Source of the DNA: Microbacterium sp. zg-B185
Lineage (GTDB): Bacteria > Actinomycetota > Actinomycetes > Actinomycetales > Microbacteriaceae
Length of the DNA: 64,000 bases
Assembly (NCBI RefSeq): GCF_030246885.1
Contig: NZ_CP126739.1
Location: 2,356,001 to 2,420,000, forward strand
Direction: 5' to 3'
Shown here: positions 35,602 to 46,819 of the stretch, piece after piece
Layout: each line of letters starts with the position of its first letter
Position numbering within the stretch: position 1 is the stretch's first letter
Notes under the pieces: model-generated
Told to the model about the DNA's origin: nothing
The model's database searches: none
The model's input: the letters and a program-made list of their open reading frames with translations, nothing else
Translations under genes and position numbers: made by a program

Positions 35602-36546
35602 CTAGCGTTGCAGACGCCGCCACGGCACCGTGGCGACCACGACCGACAGCAGAGCGACGACCACCATGGCGACCGCCTGCACCAGCCCGGGACCCGCGGG
35701 CGCCGGCCAGAGCACGTCGAGCACGAACGAGGCGATCAGCTGCCCGGCCACCACCCCGAGGCCGAGCAGCAGCACACCGGTGTGTGCGACCAGCGCTGCC
35801 GACAGGACGATGTAGGCCACGCCGATCGCGCCGCCGAAGTACAGCCACGGCTCCGTCGGCGCGGCCGCCGGGGTCCCGACCACCGCGACGTGCACGGCCG
35901 CGGCGGCGGCGAGGATGAGCGTCCCGCCGATGAAGTTCACCAGCGTCGCCGTCAGCGGTGTCCCGACGCGCTGCTTGAGCCTGCCGTTGGTCGCCTGCTG
36001 CCACGCGACGCCGACACCGGTTGCCAGGGTCAGCAGCAGCAGCCACAGCGGGATGCCGCTGAGCCCATCGCCGACCACGGCGATTCCCACCGCGACCAGC
36101 GCGAGGGCCCCACCGGCCACGCGGGGCAGGGTCACCGCGACGACTCCCGCCGGCCCGTAGCCGGCACGATCCAGCGCAAGTCCGCAGACCGTCTGGCCGG
36201 CCACCACTCCCACGGTGAACAGCGACACCCCGATGATGCCGACGGCGATCCCCTGGGTCGCCACGGTCAGGGCTCCGGCTGCGCCGCCCGCCAGCATCCA
36301 CCACGGGATGCCGCCTGAACGAACCCCCGAGACGAGCGCGCTGAATCCGCGACGCCCGACCGGGAGTGCGAGGGACAGGACGATGAGAATCAGCAGGCCG
36401 GACCCGAACGAGACGGCCCCGGCCACGAGCCCGTCCTCTAGGCGGACACCGAGCTGCCCGTTGATGCGCGCCTGTGCCGCGGTCAGCACCCCGACGAGCA
36501 CCGCACCGCCCAGCGACATCCAGGCAGGCAGACGTCGGCGGGTCAC
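35602..36546 (-). CDS. DMT-family transporter, YdcZ (DUF606) type
   Basis: A 314-residue membrane protein with about ten helices in two YdcZ-like repeats. Each repeat starts with an AxxxxxNGxL-type signature: ARINGQLGVRLEDGLVAG in the first half and QQATNGRLKQRVGTPL in the second. It belongs to the drug/metabolite transporter superfamily; single-repeat relatives form pairs, so this is a fused version. GTG 36546 is my choice of start; the open frame extends 16 codons more. Substrate unknown. Convergent with the nitroreductase gene, only three bases apart. Confidence 0.83.
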   Translation of the reverse strand: MTRRRLPAWMSLGGAVLVGVLTAAQARINGQLGVRLEDGLVAGAVSFGSGLLILIVLSLALPVGRRGFSALVSGVRSGGIPWWMLAGGAAGALTVATQGIAVGIIGVSLFTVGVVAGQTVCGLALDRAGYGPAGVVAVTLPRVAGGALALVAVGIAVVGDGLSGIPLWLLLLTLATGVGVAWQQATNGRLKQRVGTPLTATLVNFIGGTLILAAAAAVHVAVVGTPAAAPTEPWLYFGGAIGVAYIVLSAALVAHTGVLLLGLGVVAGQLIASFVLDVLWPAPAGPGLVQAVAMVVVALLSVVVATVPWRRLQR

Positions 36547-36611
36547 GTGCCCATCATGCCGTGATGCCGGGCAGGCAGCCGCCGTGTCGGGCACCGCGGT
36601 TACCCTGGAGT

Positions 36612-37271
36612 GTGTCTGTCAGCAGGCGCCGGCGCATGTCACTGACCTGGCTGCCGGCCACGATTCTCGTGCTCGTGATCGGGCTGGTGGTCGTCGCGAC
36701 CTTCGCGGTGCAGGGTTCGTGGTGGGCCGAAGAGAACCCGGCCGCATCTTCGGACCAGAAGGCGCCGGACGGTTCCAGCATGCTCACCGACGCGGGATTC
36801 GACTACGCCAATGTGGAGGGCATCGTCCGGGTGCGCATCGGCGAGGGCGCGCTGCCTGCCGACCAGCTGGGCATGGGCGCCGACGCGGAGAAGTCGGCGC
36901 AGTTCCGCCGCCCGGTGCGGGCGGTCATCGCCGGCCGCGACGACGTCTACGTCATCGACGACACCGCCGCGTTGACCGCGACGACCCAGGACGGTGAGCT
37001 CGCGTCGGTGGCGGTCACCCTGGACAGCCCCGGGACGTGGTTCGATGCGCTCGCCCACGTCCGCGCGCTGGCCCCGACGGTCGGCTGGAATGAGGAGCAG
37101 ATCACCGCCCTGGATGAGGAGCTCGCCCGTTTCAACCGGGACGGGACCGAAGACGCATTCACGGCGACCGTCGGTCCTTCCGATGGCGGCGCTCAGGTCA
37201 CCGCGCAGCTTCTGTTCCATCGCGACGGCGGCACGACCCTCGTGACGCTGGTCTTCGAGCCGGGCCGCTGA
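36612..37271 (+). CDS. Membrane-anchored protein of unknown function
   Basis: A 219-residue protein with a short basic tail (SVSRRRRMS), one helix (WLPATILVLVIGLVVVATFAVQG) and an extracellular part of about 170 residues that is acidic and beta-rich (VIAGRDDVYVIDDTAALTATTQDGELASVAVTLDS). I recognise no domain. The GTG at 36612 follows a TACCCT -10-like hexamer by six bases, which would give a leaderless message; the alternative is the ATG eight codons on. Divergent from the YdcZ-type transporter. Confidence 0.65.
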   Translation: MSVSRRRRMSLTWLPATILVLVIGLVVVATFAVQGSWWAEENPAASSDQKAPDGSSMLTDAGFDYANVEGIVRVRIGEGALPADQLGMGADAEKSAQFRRPVRAVIAGRDDVYVIDDTAALTATTQDGELASVAVTLDSPGTWFDALAHVRALAPTVGWNEEQITALDEELARFNRDGTEDAFTATVGPSDGGAQVTAQLLFHRDGGTTLVTLVFEPGR

Positions 37272-37488
37272 GGCAGCCGAACCGGACGCCGCATCCATTG
37301 CCGCGCCGAGCGGACGGGGTTATCCTCAGGGTGACGTCCGACGAGTGGGCTGAGCCGTCGAGGTCGCGCAGCGAGGCAAGGTGGCCTCCGCAGGCCATGG
37401 TCGGCGACCCGTCGGGCGTCAACGGGCCTCCGCCGGTGGTCAGGTGGCGCGTCGCCCGTCAGGGCTGGGACCTGACTTGGGAGTGGTC
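37272..37488. other. Intergenic gap, no gene seen
   Basis: The gap holds short open frames with codon use unlike genes, and a GTCGAGGTCGCGCAGCGAGGC segment with only slight resemblance to the dispersed repeat. No RNA gene or clear promoter is evident. Confidence 0.4.
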
Positions 37489-37782
37489 ATGGCAAGAGCG
37501 GTGGACTCCAGGTTCGAACTGAAGCGGCTGACAGCGACGGAATGGGTGATCAACGACAACTGGTTCGCATTCAACGATCCGCGCCGCACGGTCGCATGCG
37601 TCGATGAGATCAGCCAGCTCGAGGTCGAGGTGATCTGGTTGCGAGAGCTGGCGCTACCGGACCGGTACCCGTCGATCGCGGGTGTTCTGGAAGATGTCGC
37701 ACGGACGGTCTCGGCATCCACGAAACCCACGCCGATTCCGCACCGGCGCCCGGTGACGGCGCGCTCGATGATGGCGGGGTGA
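37489..37782 (+). CDS. Small conserved hypothetical protein
   Basis: A 97-residue protein beginning MARAVDSRFELKRLTATEWVINDNWF. The first 75 residues look globular and well structured (DPRRTVACVDEISQLEVEVIWLRELALPDRYPSIAGVLEDV), the last 20 are Pro/Arg-rich. I have no family assignment. It stands alone between longer gaps. Confidence 0.7.
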   Translation: MARAVDSRFELKRLTATEWVINDNWFAFNDPRRTVACVDEISQLEVEVIWLRELALPDRYPSIAGVLEDVARTVSASTKPTPIPHRRPVTARSMMAG

Positions 37783-37911
37783 GCCGGCCGAGCGCCGAAA
37801 GCCCGCAGCGCACACCCGCGCGCCCACGCAGGTGGAGCGCACGCGGTCTGTGCGGCGCGGCATCCACCGGCGTGTGCGAACACGGCAATCGGGCGCTGAT
37901 ACGGTGACCGG

Positions 37912-38268
37912 ATGGGCATGCCGACGCAGACGGGGAATTCGATCAAGGTGGGTGTCGTGGGCGACATCGGCGAGGACGAGGCGCTGGTGGTGCCGCGTGC
38001 AACCGCCGGCACACGGGATGACATCGCAGTGATCTTCAGCGGCGGACGCTACTTCGCGATCGATGACACCTGCACCCACGAACAGACCTCACTCGCCCAG
38101 GGATGGATCGAGGCGGGCTGTGTGGAGTGCCCGCTGCACTCATCGACCTTCCGGCTCGCCGACGGCGCGGTGCTCTCCCCGCCGGCACCGCGCGGCGTCG
38201 CCGCGCACACCATCGAGGTCGTGGGTGAGGATCTGATGCTCACCCCGAACCCCGAGCGCCTCGCGTGA
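37912..38268 (+). CDS. Rieske [2Fe-2S] ferredoxin
   Basis: A 118-residue protein with a Rieske fold: DDTCTHEQTSLAQGWIEAGCVECPLHSSTF carries the two Cys and two His cluster ligands (CTH and CPLH). It resembles the small ferredoxin components of aromatic-ring dioxygenases and would pass single electrons from a reductase to an oxygenase. The stop overlaps the reductase start (GTGA). No oxygenase alpha subunit is in the window. Confidence 0.92.
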   Translation: MGMPTQTGNSIKVGVVGDIGEDEALVVPRATAGTRDDIAVIFSGGRYFAIDDTCTHEQTSLAQGWIEAGCVECPLHSSTFRLADGAVLSPPAPRGVAAHTIEVVGEDLMLTPNPERLA

Positions 38269-39473
38269 GCGGACACCGACGAGTCGTCATCGTCGGTGGA
38301 GGGATCGCTGGTTGGACCGTCGCCGCTTCTCTGCGCGAAGGCGGCTACGACGACGCGATCGTCATCATCGAACGCGAGGCCGCCTGTTACGACCGGCCCC
38401 CGCTGTCCAAGACGGCGCTGGTCGACCACACGCCCCTGGATGCGCTGCGGTTCGCCGATGACGCCAAGCTCGCCGAACTGCGCATCGAGACGCGCGTCGG
38501 CCGCACGGCCACCGCCCTGAATGCCGCAGACCTGTCCGTGACTCTGGACGACGGCGCCGCCGTGGCGGCCGACGCCGTCGTGCTGGCCACCGGCGCGCTC
38601 GCACGCGTGCCCGCCTTTCCAGGTGCTGCCCTGCCGGGTGTGAGCACGCTGAGGACCTACGCCGATGCGGTGACCCTGCAGGGGCTCCTCGGTCGCAGAG
38701 TCGCCGTGGTCGGCGCCGGACTCATCGGCGCCGAAGCGGCGGCGGCGCTGCACCAGGCCGGATCACCGGTCGTGCTGATCGACCCGAACCAGGTGCCGGG
38801 CGTGCGCGCTTTCGGCCCGACGATGGCGGGGTACCTGCACGCCATGCACGCCGACCACGGCGTCGACACGCGCACGGACCGGATCACCGCTGTCACGGCC
38901 GCGGAGGGCGGAGAGCTCCGCGTCCAGCTCACCGGAGGCGGCTGCGTCGACGTGGACGGCGTGCTGGTCGGAACCGGGATCGTCATCGACACCACACTCG
39001 CCGATCATGCCGGGCTCGACGTCGACGAGGGCATCGTCGTCGACGACGCGGGGCGCACCGCCGCGGCGGGGATCTTCGCCGTGGGCGACGCGACGCGCCG
39101 GCGCCTGCCGGGCGGCCTCGCCGCCTCCCGGGGGCATTGGGAAGCGGCGAGGCTGGATGGCCGGGCGGTCGCGGCGGCGATCCTGGGTACCGCGCCCGAC
39201 CCGCGCGGAGCGGACTGGTTCTGGTCGGACCGCTACGGACACCACATCGAAGTGGTCGGCGACATGGCCGGGGACGGGCGTGAAGTCGTCCGGCCCGGCC
39301 CCCATCCGACCGCGTTCCGGATCGACGGCGATCGACTGCTCGGCGCGGCCAGCGTCGATGACCCGATGGCGGTGCGCGCGGCACGGCGGCTGATCGATCG
39401 CTCCGTCGCCGTCAGCGTCGACCAGCTCACCGACCCGGGAGTGCCGTTGCGCTCACTGCTCCCCCGCGGGTGA
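38265..39473 (+). CDS. FAD-dependent ferredoxin reductase
   Basis: A 402-residue flavoprotein with an N-terminal FAD fingerprint VVIVGGGIAGWTVAASLREGG, an ATGA motif LATGALARVPAFPG, the NAD(P)H motif VAVVGAGLIGAEAAAALHQAG and the second FAD contact GIFAVGDAT. The C-terminal reductase-like domain is present. It belongs to the group that includes BphA4, PdR and TerA, electron donors for Rieske or P450 oxygenases. GTG start overlapping the ferredoxin stop. Its partner oxygenase must be elsewhere. Confidence 0.92.
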   Translation: MSGHRRVVIVGGGIAGWTVAASLREGGYDDAIVIIEREAACYDRPPLSKTALVDHTPLDALRFADDAKLAELRIETRVGRTATALNAADLSVTLDDGAAVAADAVVLATGALARVPAFPGAALPGVSTLRTYADAVTLQGLLGRRVAVVGAGLIGAEAAAALHQAGSPVVLIDPNQVPGVRAFGPTMAGYLHAMHADHGVDTRTDRITAVTAAEGGELRVQLTGGGCVDVDGVLVGTGIVIDTTLADHAGLDVDEGIVVDDAGRTAAAGIFAVGDATRRRLPGGLAASRGHWEAARLDGRAVAAAILGTAPDPRGADWFWSDRYGHHIEVVGDMAGDGREVVRPGPHPTAFRIDGDRLLGAASVDDPMAVRAARRLIDRSVAVSVDQLTDPGVPLRSLLPRG

Positions 39474-39480
39474 CCGTCGT

Positions 39481-40356
39481 TCAGGCGGCCTTCTTGACAC
39501 GCACCTTCTGATAGGGCTTGGCGATGGAGTCGCCGATGGCCTGCGCGATGAGCTGTTCCGCGGTCTGATTCTTGCGGGAGAGCTTCGCGATCCACTTCGT
39601 GAACCGGGCACCTCGCGCCAGCTCCTTCGTGCTGCGATCCTCCAGCGCGTAGAAGAGCAGCGCGTTCGGCGGCAGCAGCGAGAGCACGCCGTTCAGCACC
39701 TGACGCGTCACCCACTTCGCCACGGGGCCCTTCACGTCGGGATGACGAAGCGAGTGGCCGGCGAGCGCGGCGAAGATGGTCAGCGACTTGCTGTTCAGGT
39801 CGGCCCGGATGTACTCGTCCAGCTCCGCGAACGTATCGAAATACGGCCCGGGCACGAACAGCTTCTGGGCGCCCAGCCGGGACTCGACGACGACCCGATC
39901 GGCATCCGCGACAGAAAGGCCCGGTCCGAACTCCTGATAGCCGCGCACCGCCGACCAGATGTAGGTCCACCACGTCCAGCGCTGCCACGCCGGCTGCTTC
40001 GCACTCACGACCTCCCCGGTTTCGGGGTTGGTCCAGCTGGAGCGCTCGTGAAGCATGTCGACGTGGGCCGCCGCGGCATCCGAATGCGCCTTGTCGGCGA
40101 ACACCGCATCGCGAAGATAAGCCGACGTCCGGTCGAACCGGGCTGCCATCGCCTCCGGGCCTTCGGTGGTCATCGAGACGCGCTCGAAGTGCGTCATCAT
40201 TCCCGCCTCGAGCATCTGCAGGAATATGGCGTTCTTGGCACCCAGCGCCGAACCGGGATCCGAGAAGACCCGCCACGAGACACTGTCGGGGCCGTAATAG
40301 CCGTCATCAGCGCGTGGTGCGTCGGCGAGCGAGCGGCTCGGGTAGACGTCCGTCAT
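39481..40356 (-). CDS. MpaB-family (DUF2236) oxygenase-like protein
   Basis: A 291-residue protein with the MpaB/DUF2236 pattern: SVSWRVFSDPGSALGAKNAIFLQMLEAGMMTHFERVSM at the N-terminus and VFADKAHSDAAAAHVDMLHER with His residues that in the family contact haem. RTSAYLRDAVF also fits. The fungal prototype cleaves a terpenoid double bond; bacterial members are mostly uncharacterised. AAAGGGGAA precedes the ATG. A 238-base gap separates it from the divergent CMD-family gene. Confidence 0.83.
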   Translation of the reverse strand: MTDVYPSRSLADAPRADDGYYGPDSVSWRVFSDPGSALGAKNAIFLQMLEAGMMTHFERVSMTTEGPEAMAARFDRTSAYLRDAVFADKAHSDAAAAHVDMLHERSSWTNPETGEVVSAKQPAWQRWTWWTYIWSAVRGYQEFGPGLSVADADRVVVESRLGAQKLFVPGPYFDTFAELDEYIRADLNSKSLTIFAALAGHSLRHPDVKGPVAKWVTRQVLNGVLSLLPPNALLFYALEDRSTKELARGARFTKWIAKLSRKNQTAEQLIAQAIGDSIAKPYQKVRVKKAA

Positions 40357-40594
40357 TGCATGTTCCCCTTTCGGAACGACCACCCGGCGCCCCTGCGCCA
40401 TTCGACCTCGACCTCGCACGGTGCGTCATCGGGCCTGGTGCGTCGTTTCGAACCTATCGGTCCGGAAGGACCCCGAAAGACCGTGCTCCTTCCGCGACAT
40501 TCCGGAGATTCATCCTGTTACATGGCGAAAGGGGCATTGGGTGGACAGGTATAGTCGGTCGCCCGTATTCCGCACGATCCGGAGGGGAACCCGC
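40357..40594. promoter_or_regulatory. Divergent promoter region (MpaB-like / CMD-family)
   Basis: The region holds GGTCC-GGAA-GGACC as an inverted repeat near 40460, a TATAGT -10-like hexamer near 40549 and a GGAGGGGAA ribosome binding site before the CMD-family ATG. No gene is apparent. A regulator gene is not adjacent. Confidence 0.45.
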
Positions 40595-41149
40595 ATGGCA
40601 GCTCGTGTTCGTTCACTCACCCCTGGCGAGCTGACCCCCGATCAGCGGGAGCTCTACGAGACGATCACCGGCGGACCGCGCGCCGCGGGCACCCAGCACT
40701 TCGCCCTCACGGCGGCCGACGGATCGCTGCGCGGCCCGTTCGACCTGATGCTCCGCTCCCCCGCCGTCGGCACCGCCCAGCAGGAGCTCGGTGCCGCCAT
40801 CCGCTATCGCACCCGACTCAGCGACCGGATGCGGGAGCTGGCGATCCTGCTGGTCGCAGCCCACGCGGACAGCGCCTTCGAGCGGGAGTCACATGAAGCG
40901 ATTGCGCGCGCGATCGGCTTCACCGACGACGAACTCGCCGCGATCCGTGCGCTGGACGTGTCGGGATTCACCGCCGCCGAGGGTGTCGTCGGCCGCGCGA
41001 CCGTCGCGCTGCTGGCCGGCGACCTTCCGCAGGACGCGTGGGATGAGGCGTCCGCCGTCATCGGCGAGGACGGCATCTTCGAACTCACCGCTCTGGTCGG
41101 GTACTACTCCACACTTGCACTGCAGCTGCGGGTGTTCCGGGTGGGATGA
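40595..41149 (+). CDS. Carboxymuconolactone decarboxylase (CMD) family protein
   Basis: A 184-residue helical protein of the CMD/AhpD-like superfamily: RGPFDLMLRSPAVGTAQQELGAAIRYRTRLSDRMRELAILLVAAHADSAFERESHEAIARAIGFTDDEL. The central CxxC that AhpD uses for peroxide reduction is absent, so it is not a thiol peroxidase partner. GGAGGGGAA lies ahead of the ATG at good distance. Substrate unknown; it may act with neighbouring redox genes. Confidence 0.85.
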   Translation: MAARVRSLTPGELTPDQRELYETITGGPRAAGTQHFALTAADGSLRGPFDLMLRSPAVGTAQQELGAAIRYRTRLSDRMRELAILLVAAHADSAFERESHEAIARAIGFTDDELAAIRALDVSGFTAAEGVVGRATVALLAGDLPQDAWDEASAVIGEDGIFELTALVGYYSTLALQLRVFRVG

Positions 41150-41292
41150 GGCGAAGCGGCCGCGCAACACCGGGTGCCCGAGATCGCGCGGCGCGCCTGC
41201 GCAGATCCTTGCCCCGGTGAAAGGACGAGCGTAAAATCAGCGTAGGTCGCCCCCGGACCCTGGCCGACTCCACACAGAGTGGGGAGCAGCCG

Positions 41293-41553
41293 ATGAACTT
41301 GTCCGAGGTGCTGACAGGCAAAAACCCGATGGCGCCGGCTCCGGCGAAGCCGCTTCGCCGTCCCGCTTCGACGTCGTGGGTGGAGGTGGAGCCAGGCTCC
41401 TACGTCGCCCGCCGATCCGGTGCGCTGCTGGGGGCTGTGGTCCTCACGGGGACGGGGTCATTCGTCGCGGTCGACCGCGACTCGAACGGCATCGGGCGGT
41501 ACGGCACGCTCACGGTGGCACAGCGCGCGGTCATCTCATCAGCCGCGCGCTGA
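41293..41553 (+). CDS. Small conserved hypothetical protein
   Basis: An 86-residue protein with a Pro/Ala-rich N-terminal third and a compact beta-rich C-terminal part (TSWVEVEPGSYVARRSGALLGAVVLTGTGSFVAVDRDSNGIGRYGTLTVAQ). GGGGAGCAG precedes the ATG. I recognise no domain; the compact part looks folded. Confidence 0.65.
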   Translation: MNLSEVLTGKNPMAPAPAKPLRRPASTSWVEVEPGSYVARRSGALLGAVVLTGTGSFVAVDRDSNGIGRYGTLTVAQRAVISSAAR

Positions 41554-41665
41554 TGAGCGCTCCTCGCCCGTCCACCCGGCATCGTACGCGTCAAACCCCT
41601 TAGTGCCTCGAGATCAGCTGTACCAGCCCCTCCAGGCGAAGCTGCGGGACCTCTAGCGTTGAAGA

Positions 41666-43978
<2,313 letters not shown>

Positions 43979-44008
43979 GCCCGCCCCGGCGGGCGCCGGT
44001 CGACCGCC

Positions 44009-45250
44009 TCAGGCCAGCGTGGCGTCGATGCCCGCCAGCGGGACCGGCAGCCAGTCGGGGCGGTTGCGGGCCTCGTAGATCGATTCGTAGACCGCTTTGT
44101 CGAGCACGAGCGCGTTCAGGAGCACCGGATCGAGCTCGACGGAGTCCGCGGCACCGGCGTATGCGTCCACGAACGCTGCCTGGCACGCGGCGGCCCAGTC
44201 CTTCGCATCCGCTCCGCCGCCCACGGCGCTCGCGTAGTCGAAGGATCGCAGCATCCCGGCCACGTCTCGAGGAGGCAGGTCGGGGATCGCACGCTCCTCC
44301 ATGGGGCGAAGCGGCTCGCCTTCGAAATCGACGATGCGCCACCCGCCGCCGGGAACCGACAGCACCTGCCCGAGATGCAGGTCGCCGTGGATGCGCTGCA
44401 GGCGCGGCCACCGGCGCTCCAGTGCGGCGCGGTACACCGCGTCGATCGCAGGAAGCCGCTCCGCGACGGCAGGCACTTCGGCGGCCGCGATCGCGAGCCG
44501 CTGCCGCCAGGAGGCGCCCGTCGAGGCCACCTCGTCCGGGCCGGCAACCGCCGTCTCGAGCGACGCGGCGAGCGCGGCGTGCACTCCGGCCACGGCGGTT
44601 CCGAGCTCTCGGGCCTCCTCGGTGAAATCCCGCCGGATGCGCGCGGCCTCCAGTGCCACCGCCCACCCGTCCCGCACGCCCCGGAGGAACTCCTGCGCGA
44701 ATGCCAGGGTGCCGCACGCGACGCCGGATTCGCGGCCGACATCGGGCCACTCGGCGTCCAGGTCGCCGAAGAATCGCGGCACGTACGGCGAGCCCGCGTT
44801 GCTCAGCACCCGCTGCACCGTGACGTCGGGATTCTCCCCGTGATGAAGGGCGCGGAAGAGCTTGAGGATGATGGTCTGCTCCCCGTCCTCATCGAAGACG
44901 ATCGACGTGTTGGACTGCTCCCCGGTGAGCGTGCGGAAGCCCGTCACCCGGCTGATGTCCAGTCCCATCTGTGCCAGCATCCCGAGGGCGAATTCGGGAT
45001 GCCGTGTCGCATCGACCAGATAGCCGGCGTCGTCCCGGCAGATGACCGCGCTCGGGTCGACGGGCTCCACGGACAGCGCCAGGGGCACGTGGTATAGGGC
45101 CGGCGCTGTGCCGCCGTCGTCCATGACCAGGTAGCGGATGGCCCCGGGGACGGTTTGGGCGTCCAGGATCCGGAATCGAGGAGCGTGACTCTTGCCCGCG
45201 TACCACCGCTGCTGCGCCACCCAGGCGCCGAGATCGTCCGTGAAATGCAC
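44009..45250 (-). CDS. Maltokinase-like phosphotransferase
   Basis: A 413-residue kinase of the aminoglycoside-phosphotransferase fold that phosphorylates maltose to maltose 1-phosphate for GlgE. The N-terminal cap begins VAQQRWYAGKS, the typical Mak/Pep2 signature; the nucleotide site has LTGEQSNTSIVF; the catalytic loop is RIHGDLHLGQVL, and IVDFEGEPLRPMEER holds the metal-binding Asp. It is convergent with the trehalose-synthase-like gene, 30 bases apart, rather than fused or co-directional as often seen. No glgE in the window. Confidence 0.9.
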   Translation of the reverse strand: MHFTDDLGAWVAQQRWYAGKSHAPRFRILDAQTVPGAIRYLVMDDGGTAPALYHVPLALSVEPVDPSAVICRDDAGYLVDATRHPEFALGMLAQMGLDISRVTGFRTLTGEQSNTSIVFDEDGEQTIILKLFRALHHGENPDVTVQRVLSNAGSPYVPRFFGDLDAEWPDVGRESGVACGTLAFAQEFLRGVRDGWAVALEAARIRRDFTEEARELGTAVAGVHAALAASLETAVAGPDEVASTGASWRQRLAIAAAEVPAVAERLPAIDAVYRAALERRWPRLQRIHGDLHLGQVLSVPGGGWRIVDFEGEPLRPMEERAIPDLPPRDVAGMLRSFDYASAVGGGADAKDWAAACQAAFVDAYAGAADSVELDPVLLNALVLDKAVYESIYEARNRPDWLPVPLAGIDATLA

Positions 45251-45330
45251 ACCCCACTGTGACCCGGATGGGCTCGGGAAGAAAGGGGTGGACGGCGGAA
45301 CCGCAAGAGCGTAGGGGCGCTCCGGCCGAC

Positions 45331-45600
45331 CTACCAGACGGCGCCGCCGCCGACGGAGATGCCGCCCCAGGTGAGCGCGATGAAGATGCCTGCGAACACC
45401 ACGGGCGCGATGCCCTGGCCGCTGCGTGCGAGGCCTTTCAGGAGGGCGATCACGGCCAGGATCGCGGCGACGATGGACAGGGCACCGCCGAGGATCAGAC
45501 CGATGAACAGCGGGATGGGCATGAGCACGAGACCGGCCAGCGCGATCCAGAAGGCGGCCCAGGCTGTCGGATTGGAGCGGCGTTCGACGGAAGAGGACAT
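45331..45600 (-). CDS. Small two- or three-helix membrane protein
   Basis: An 89-residue protein of mostly hydrophobic helices (AAFWIALAGLVLMPIPLFIGLILGGALSIVAAILAVIALL, then GIAPVVFAGIFIALTWGG). It resembles DUF4190-type membrane proteins. Role unknown. Divergent from the next membrane protein, same strand as maltokinase. Confidence 0.68.
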   Translation of the reverse strand: MSSSVERRSNPTAWAAFWIALAGLVLMPIPLFIGLILGGALSIVAAILAVIALLKGLARSGQGIAPVVFAGIFIALTWGGISVGGGAVW

Positions 45601-45741
45601 GCGCCTATCATCTCGCGTTCGCAGTCCACCGCTGGCATGCCGCAGTCGGCGAGAGGAGGGGCACGATCCACGTGAGGACGCAGACTGTCCCGCGGTAGGA
45701 CCGGTTTGCTTTGGCCGTGCAAACCATGGTCGGATGTGCGG

Positions 45742-46038
45742 ATGATGGCTGTTGCGGCTTGGGTGGGAGTCCTCGCTGGTGCTGTCGTTTTCTACCTGTC
45801 GATGAGGGTCGTTCGTCGCGCGAACGCCCGACGACGGCTTCCCTACTGGCGCAATCCGGAGGTCACGCCTGGTGCAGCGATTGGACTGCGAGCCGTCGGG
45901 GTCTTCATCGCGGGCCTCTCTGCGAGCCTTCTCGCCCCGACGATCGGGTATTGGTCGGTCGCTGTCCTGACGGCGGCGCTACTGCCTGCCCTTCTCACCA
46001 TCCCGTTGCACAACCGCCGCGTGTCGGTGGGCGACTAG
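45742..46038 (+). CDS. Small membrane protein of unknown function
   Basis: A 98-residue protein: helix 1 AAWVGVLAGAVVFYLSMRVV, a basic loop (RRANARRRLPYWRNPEV), then two more hydrophobic segments. Two adjacent ATG codons could start it; I use the first. Slightly lower GC than neighbours by eye. No family recognised. Confidence 0.55.
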   Translation: MMAVAAWVGVLAGAVVFYLSMRVVRRANARRRLPYWRNPEVTPGAAIGLRAVGVFIAGLSASLLAPTIGYWSVAVLTAALLPALLTIPLHNRRVSVGD

Positions 46039-46237
46039 CCCAGAGTCGTCGCGCGTTCGGCAGTGGCCGCAGCGCGTTCGAGGCGCAGGGCGATGGGTGC
46101 GCGTCCGTCCGGTTGAGGTGCCCGGACATACGTTCACGCGGATCCCATTCCCTGAGCGCAGCAACTACATCTCAGGGTGGAGCCCGATACCTCCCCCGGC
46201 GGACGCGCCTCGAGGCGTCACGCCGGAAGCTGGTGTC

Positions 46238-46690
46238 ATGCCCGCTCACCGTGCCGCAAAGTCATTCCTCGCCCTCGCCACCGCCGTCGTGGCTCTCCTT
46301 GCAGTTCCGGCCTGTTCCGTGGTCGATGAGATCGCCTACCAGCGGCACTCGACATCGTTCGAAGATGTTTCCCAGATGAACGAAGACGGAGCCCTCCAGC
46401 TGAAATGGATGCCGTCGGACGCGACATCCATCCGCCTCGTCGAATCGACGCGCGAGGGCGCGACGGACGCCACCGTCCTGGTCGATAGCGCGTCAGATCT
46501 CGATCCTGCGGTCTGCGCACCCGTCGATCGCCAGTCGGCGCCGTCCCTCTCGATCGCAGGAGCCCCCGACGTGTACGCCGTCGACACCGTCTACGCGTGC
46601 GGCAAATGGACGATCGTTCCCACCCGGGGTGGCTGGTATGGCTGGACGCCGAACGCCCCTGGCGAGGAGGTCCAGACGCCCTCGCCCTGA
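46238..46690 (+). CDS. Putative lipoprotein
   Basis: A 150-residue protein with a signal peptide ending in the lipobox VPAC (Cys26), so it is probably lipid-anchored outside the cell. The mature part is of unknown fold (MNEDGALQLKWMPSDATSIRLVESTREG, then DTVYACGKWTIVPTRGGWYGW) with three Cys that may form a disulphide. I found no family. It is monocistronic. Confidence 0.68.
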   Translation: MPAHRAAKSFLALATAVVALLAVPACSVVDEIAYQRHSTSFEDVSQMNEDGALQLKWMPSDATSIRLVESTREGATDATVLVDSASDLDPAVCAPVDRQSAPSLSIAGAPDVYAVDTVYACGKWTIVPTRGGWYGWTPNAPGEEVQTPSP

Positions 46691-46819
46691 CACAGCACGC
46701 GCGGCGCGAGGCCCCGCCTCGCCGGAATGAACGAACGTCCGGTGGAGTGCGCGCCCCGCGCGCCGATCCAGCACGCGAACGGGCCACGTCTGCGGGAGTT
46801 CGATACGCCGGCAGCCGTG

